Under the pieces are notes generated by a model, which saw only the letters and a list, made by a program, of their open reading frames with translations, did not search any database and was not told the DNA's origin. From Symbiodinium natans (Eukaryota > Sar > Dinophyceae > Suessiales > Symbiodiniaceae), in contig CAJNDS010000772.1 in assembly GCA_905221605.1 (NCBI GenBank), forward strand, positions 64,001 through 74,201: a stretch of DNA of 10,201 nucleotides. The letters run 5' to 3'. Every line of letters starts with the position of its first letter. Within the stretch, counting starts at the first letter, position 1. The translations under genes and the position numbers were made by a program. Below are positions 7,398 through 10,201 of this stretch, piece by piece.

Positions 7398-7482
7398 GCA
7401 TCGAGTCAATGCTCATGTTGAGCATGTCGCTGTGCCAATGCTTCTCTTGAAGCATGCCAATTGTGACCTTATATTCTAACAC
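7398..7482. other. Short CAAT-rich flank between SL relic and C-rich array
   Basis: No gene is seen. The stretch still carries three CAAT tetranucleotides (about 7408-7460), then turns AT-rich (CTTATATTCTAACACTT) just before the C-rich array. It marks the right-hand limit of the CAAT-enriched region and lies outside the proposed retrocopy, so the enrichment is not confined to that copy. Confidence 0.5.
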
Positions 7483-7711
7483 TTAAAGCCCCCTTTAAGC
7501 CCCTTTAAGCCCCCTTTAAGCCCCCCTTTAAGCCCCCCTTTAAAACCCCCTTTAAGCCCCCCTTTAAGCCCCCCTTTAAAGCCCCCTTACAGCCCCCCTT
7601 TAAGGCCCCCCGGTTTTAAGGGGCTTAAAGCCCCCCCTTTAAGCCCCTCTTTTTAAGCCCCCTTAAAGCCCCCCCTAAAGCTCCCCCCTGAAGCCGCAAC
7701 CAAGCCCCCCC
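7483..7711. repeat. 12-bp tandem array, unit CCCCCCTTTAAG, degenerate
   Basis: TTTAAG cores recur at 7494, 7504, 7515, 7527, 7539, 7551, 7563, 7575 and 7599, so the period is 12 bases in the best-preserved part; it decays to irregular C-runs and TTAAAG blocks toward 7711. On the minus strand it gives runs of four to six G separated by CTTAAA, a pattern able to form G-quadruplexes. It is non-coding: TAA falls in one frame of each unit. It sits at the switch between the minus-strand copia element and the plus-strand retroelement. Confidence 0.9.
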
Positions 7712-7715
7712 CTCT

Positions 7716-8160
7716 GTGGAAGGTTTAGGCAGCAGTTTAAGAGGCCTAATACTTGCTGGGCCTTTGGGCAGCAATTTAAGAGGCGTAATACTTGCTGGGC
7801 CTTCTGCGGAGGGTTTAGGCAGCAGTTTAAGAGGCCTAATACTTGCTGGGCCTTTTTTGGAGGGTTTGGGCAGCAGTTTAAAAGGCGTAATACTTGCTGG
7901 GCCTTCGGCGGAGGGTTTACGCAGCAGTTTAAGAGGTCTGATACTTGCTGGGCCTTTTGTGGAGGGTTGGGGCAGCAGTTTAAAAGGTGTAATACTTGCT
8001 GGGCCTTCTGTGGAGGATTTAGGCAGCAGTTTAAAAGGCCGAATACGCGCTGGGCCTTTTGTGGAGGGTTCGGGCAGCAGTTTAAGACGTCTAAGAGGCT
8101 TAATACCTGCTGGGCCTTCGGTGGAGGATTTAGGCAGCAGTTTAAGAGGCCTAATGCGAG
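7716..8160. repeat. Nine copies of a 51-bp tandem repeat
   Basis: The core GCAGCAGTTTAA (or GCAGCAATTTAA) starts at 7729, 7768, 7819, 7870, 7921, 7972, 8023, 8074 and 8134. Spacing is 51 bases except 39 for the first interval (12-base deletion) and 60 for the last (9-base insertion). Each unit contains the core, AAGAGGCCTAATACTTGCTGGGCCTT, here noted only by its parts, and a GGAGGGTTT-like end. Because 51 and both indels are multiples of three, long frames stay open on both strands: a plus-strand 17-residue repeat (GLGSSLRGLILAGPFVE-like) and a minus-strand one (LLNCCPNPPQKAQQVLG-like). Both start only at GTG or have no good ATG context, and neither resembles a known family, so I treat the array as a minisatellite, not a gene. 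Confidence 0.9.
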
Positions 8161-8176
8161 CATCGTGTTTGCAAAT

Positions 8177-8197
8177 GGGGGGGGCTGTGCCCCCCCC
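8177..8197. repeat. Perfect GC hairpin, 9-bp stem, 3-base loop
   Basis: Eight G followed by C, the loop TGT, then G followed by eight C form a perfect inverted repeat (stem arms 8177-8185 and 8189-8197). A further C-run follows at about 8200-8206. It abuts the end of the 51-bp array. It could extrude as a cruciform or act as a strong RNA hairpin; no function is assigned. Confidence 0.85.
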
Positions 8198-8253
8198 AAC
8201 CCCCCCGCTTGTTTAAGCCGGGCAAACTCGCGTGGAAGCATATGAATCATGTC

Positions 8254-8274
8254 CAAAACAAAACAAAACAAAAC
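8254..8274. repeat. (CAAAA)4 microsatellite
   Basis: Four exact tandem copies of CAAAA plus a closing C. Ordinary short simple repeat in the spacer before the plus-strand retroelement frame. Confidence 0.9.
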
Positions 8275-8479
8275 TGTTTGTGATAGGTGCATCGCCCCTG
8301 CTGCAAGGATGACACGCACAAATCAGGTGCGACCATAAACTATGCCAACTCGACGTTGGGTGTAGCCCGGTACCCTAGTCTCCGCCCGAACCGCATCTCT
8401 GGTTCCCTAGTCCTGAACCCAGGTCGTTCAGGGTGTTGGGCGGCTTGAGGGTTACTTCTTTCGTAGGGGTGGTGATGAG
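8275..8479 (+). other. Leader/upstream region of the plus-strand retroelement frame
   Basis: No gene is seen. It holds a short imperfect direct repeat, GGTACCCTAGTC at 8369-8380 and GGTTCCCTAGTC at 8401-8412 (11 of 12 identical), and a 7-bp hairpin with arms CCTGAAC (8412-8418) and GTTCAGG (8426-8432) around a 7-base loop. Both could belong to an LTR end or leader of the second retroelement, but the other LTR, if any, lies outside the window, so this cannot be tested here. The CAAT enrichment is absent. Confidence 0.4.
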
Positions 8480-9826
8480 ATGGATGCTCAGAGGTATAAT
8501 CCCTTAGATGACTTACCCATAAGCATACGAAACAACCTCAGCCCAGCACCATCACATTTCAGCTACATCACCGACACCCCTCATAACCAACAGGTTATGA
8601 GCCCAACAGGCGTAACTCCACACACACCTTCACCACAACAACAACATCAACAACAACAAGCCCCAGCAGAAGCTCCAGCTATCGTGTTTCGGTCTATGGC
8701 GCAGCTACAGGTGCCTGGCGAGATCATGAGTAGTTTGCAGCAACTGGCGAGTGTCAATCTTGGAGGCCTACAAGATCTTGACAACTTGAGACATGGGGTG
8801 AACATGTTGGCGTCAGAGCTCACTGGGAGAACAGAAAAGCTTTCAGCTGCACTAGCGGCAGTTGCTCAGTTGTCGACCACTGTGCGAGATGGCGCTATGA
8901 TGTTGGAGGGGCAGGTGAACGATGCGGCCGGCGAGCGGCGTCAGATCCAGTCAGAGATTGGAAAGCTGAGGTGTGAGCATGATGATCACATCGTGCGCCT
9001 TGTAGCTTTGGAATCTGCTGTAGAGAGGCTGGAAAGGGCTCTGGGAACACAGACTGAAGCTATCCATGAGGTGCAAGCACGAGTCGTAGGCATGAACCAA
9101 GCTTTCGACCTTACACGCGAAACAATGGAGAAGTTGCAAGATGCTGATCCTGCGTCGTGGAAGCAAGCTGTGGAGGCGATGTCCGTCCATACTGCCACGA
9201 TGGGGGATCTCATGGCACAGTTTGATACGCTTTCGACTGCGGTGCGCAAGGCCGATGAGCGCTTGAGTACCCAACAGAAGGAGTGTCAGCAGACCCTATG
9301 TCAACTCAATGCAGTGCATGTGGTGACCGAGAAGTTGAAGGTCAAATGTGAGCAGATAGAAAAGGACATGAAGGAGCGGGAACGTCTTTGGAGGGCACCA
9401 TCGCCTCACAAGGGTGTGAAGTTCATGTCATCTTCATCGCCTGAGCAGGGAGCCTGTCAGGCAGCGCAAGCGCCACGGACGACGTTGGTGGAGCAGTCGC
9501 AGCCTCAATGGTACGAGATGTCGCCCGAGATGGAGCAGCAGCCGCATGCCGATGATTGGTATGAGGCTGAGGAGGAGGCTGAAGACATGAACTCGTGGAC
9601 TATGACGCAAGAATCCCGACCTCCTGGACTTTTTCAGCCCACATCTGCACCGCCGCCTCTACCTGAAGCAGCTCGGAGAATGGCAAGCGGGCATGCCTAT
9701 GAGAAGGTGCATCCGGGAGCATGGAAGATGTTAAAAGAATGTCCACAGCTGAGACTGATTCCAGGTGAACCATGGGAGCTAGGATTGGTGTTGAGACTTA
9801 ATGGGAGAATGAGGTCACGTCAATAG
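8480..9826 (+). CDS. Gag-like coiled-coil protein of a second retroelement
   Basis: A 448-codon frame from ATG 8480. Residues 1-78 are polar with a Gln/His tract (about 52-60, PQQQHQQQQ) and many Pro. Residues about 85-302 have regular hydrophobic spacing with Glu, Gln, Lys and Arg and no Pro until about 224, typical of coiled coil. An acidic, aromatic segment follows at 344-370 (DDWYEAEEEAED), then a Pro-rich stretch 380-396. The frame ends in TAG at 9826, but a gag-like reading continues in the -1 frame from 9802, so the last eight or so residues after about 440 are probably out of frame. No zinc knuckle, protease or RT is visible because the window ends. I assign it to a retroelement gag mainly from the downstream frame and the architecture; an unrelated coiled-coil protein remains possible. 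It points away from the copia element and lacks the ATTG bias. Confidence 0.65.
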   Translation: MDAQRYNPLDDLPISIRNNLSPAPSHFSYITDTPHNQQVMSPTGVTPHTPSPQQQHQQQQAPAEAPAIVFRSMAQLQVPGEIMSSLQQLASVNLGGLQDLDNLRHGVNMLASELTGRTEKLSAALAAVAQLSTTVRDGAMMLEGQVNDAAGERRQIQSEIGKLRCEHDDHIVRLVALESAVERLERALGTQTEAIHEVQARVVGMNQAFDLTRETMEKLQDADPASWKQAVEAMSVHTATMGDLMAQFDTLSTAVRKADERLSTQQKECQQTLCQLNAVHVVTEKLKVKCEQIEKDMKERERLWRAPSPHKGVKFMSSSSPEQGACQAAQAPRTTLVEQSQPQWYEMSPEMEQQPHADDWYEAEEEAEDMNSWTMTQESRPPGLFQPTSAPPPLPEAARRMASGHAYEKVHPGAWKMLKECPQLRLIPGEPWELGLVLRLNGRMRSRQ

Positions 9827-10201
9827 CCACAGCGGTCGCGCCAACCTTCGGAGCTTTCTTTCGACGACGTTTGAAGGAGGCGCTGGAGAGGTATCAGCAA
9901 AGGCAACGGGGAGAGATGGAACCTACGACGCCACTTATTGGAGCGACTGAGAAGGAGTATGAAAATCGTCTGGGGGTGTTGCTTATCAAGATTTTGCCAG
10001 AGGAGATTCGACAGCCGGTGATGGAGCGACACCTTCGACCAGATCAACCTGTGTCAACACTTCTTATGTTGGAGGCAGTGATGGAGCGTTTTTCACCTGG
10101 TGGGACATCCGAGATGAGTTCCTTGTTAAACTTCCAGCGGAATCTGCCAGCGGCCAACTCATACCGAGAATTGTTGGACACGCTACGAAAATACGACATT
10201 G
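9802..10201 (+). CDS. Continuation of the gag-like frame in -1 phase (partial, off right edge)
   Basis: Directly after a TAA at 9799-9801 this phase is open for 133 codons to the right edge, overlapping the end of the previous frame by 25 bases. It reads as a helical domain with Phe/Arg-rich start (FGAFFRRRLKEALERY), then NRLGVLLIKILPEEIRQPV and a Leu/Met-rich helix, ending SYRELLDTLRKYDI. This pattern of short amphipathic helices fits the capsid-like region of LTR-retrotransposon gag proteins. No good ATG opens it, so it should be joined to the upstream frame by a one-base loss, a two-base gain near 9800, a programmed shift or an unrecognised intron. No canonical slippery heptamer is obvious in the overlap. 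Function as gag is inferred, not shown. Confidence 0.6.

Noticed and set aside
7716-8160. CRISPR-like array
   Set aside because: The 51-bp units are contiguous tandem copies with no unique spacers, in a eukaryotic context.
8401-8432. tRNA-like T-arm or tRNA gene
   Set aside because: There is a 7-bp hairpin and a GGTTC, but no acceptor stem, D-arm or anticodon arm can be placed around it.

Overview
The window looks like nuclear DNA of a dinoflagellate, most likely a Symbiodiniaceae-type alga. The pointers are an eleven-base relic of the dinoflagellate trans-spliced leader (7387-7397, minus strand), a very long Ty1/copia polyprotein of the Gly-Lys-rich kind seen in dinoflagellate genomes, head-to-tail genes on one strand, and a second retroelement on the opposite strand behind a repeat-rich strand switch. 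Species is not determinable from the sequence alone. There is nothing bacterial in gene layout or signals.

Layout. (1) 1-551, minus strand: the first 183 codons of an unrecognised protein gene that runs off the left edge. (2) 552-1191: non-coding spacer packed with CAAT tetranucleotides. (3) 1192-7397, minus strand: a Ty1/copia-type retroelement copy with one uninterrupted 1996-codon gag-protease-integrase-RT-RNase H frame, a poly(A)-like run 11 bases after its stop, a 183-base leader with a 16-codon upstream ORF, and a truncated spliced leader at the 5' side. No long terminal repeats are visible. The integrase has glycine where the third catalytic residue (Glu of the DDE triad) should be. 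(4) 7483-8197: a repeat block at the divergent strand switch, made of a 12-bp C-rich array, nine copies of a 51-bp repeat, and a perfect GC hairpin. (5) 8480-10201, plus strand: a coiled-coil gag-like protein whose frame breaks near its end and continues in the -1 frame to the right edge; this is a second retroelement, cut by the window.

The most striking observation is not a gene. Across about 1-7460 the plus strand carries roughly 200 CAAT tetranucleotides (ATTG on the transcribed-sense minus strand), against about 29 expected at uniform composition and about 20 in the opposite orientation. It holds in the host-like gene, in the spacer and in the retroelement, in all three codon phases, and stops at the repeat block; the plus-strand gene on the right does not show it in either orientation. 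In the left gene synonymous codon choice appears to follow the rule 'make ATTG when possible'. Counts were made by eye and should be recomputed.
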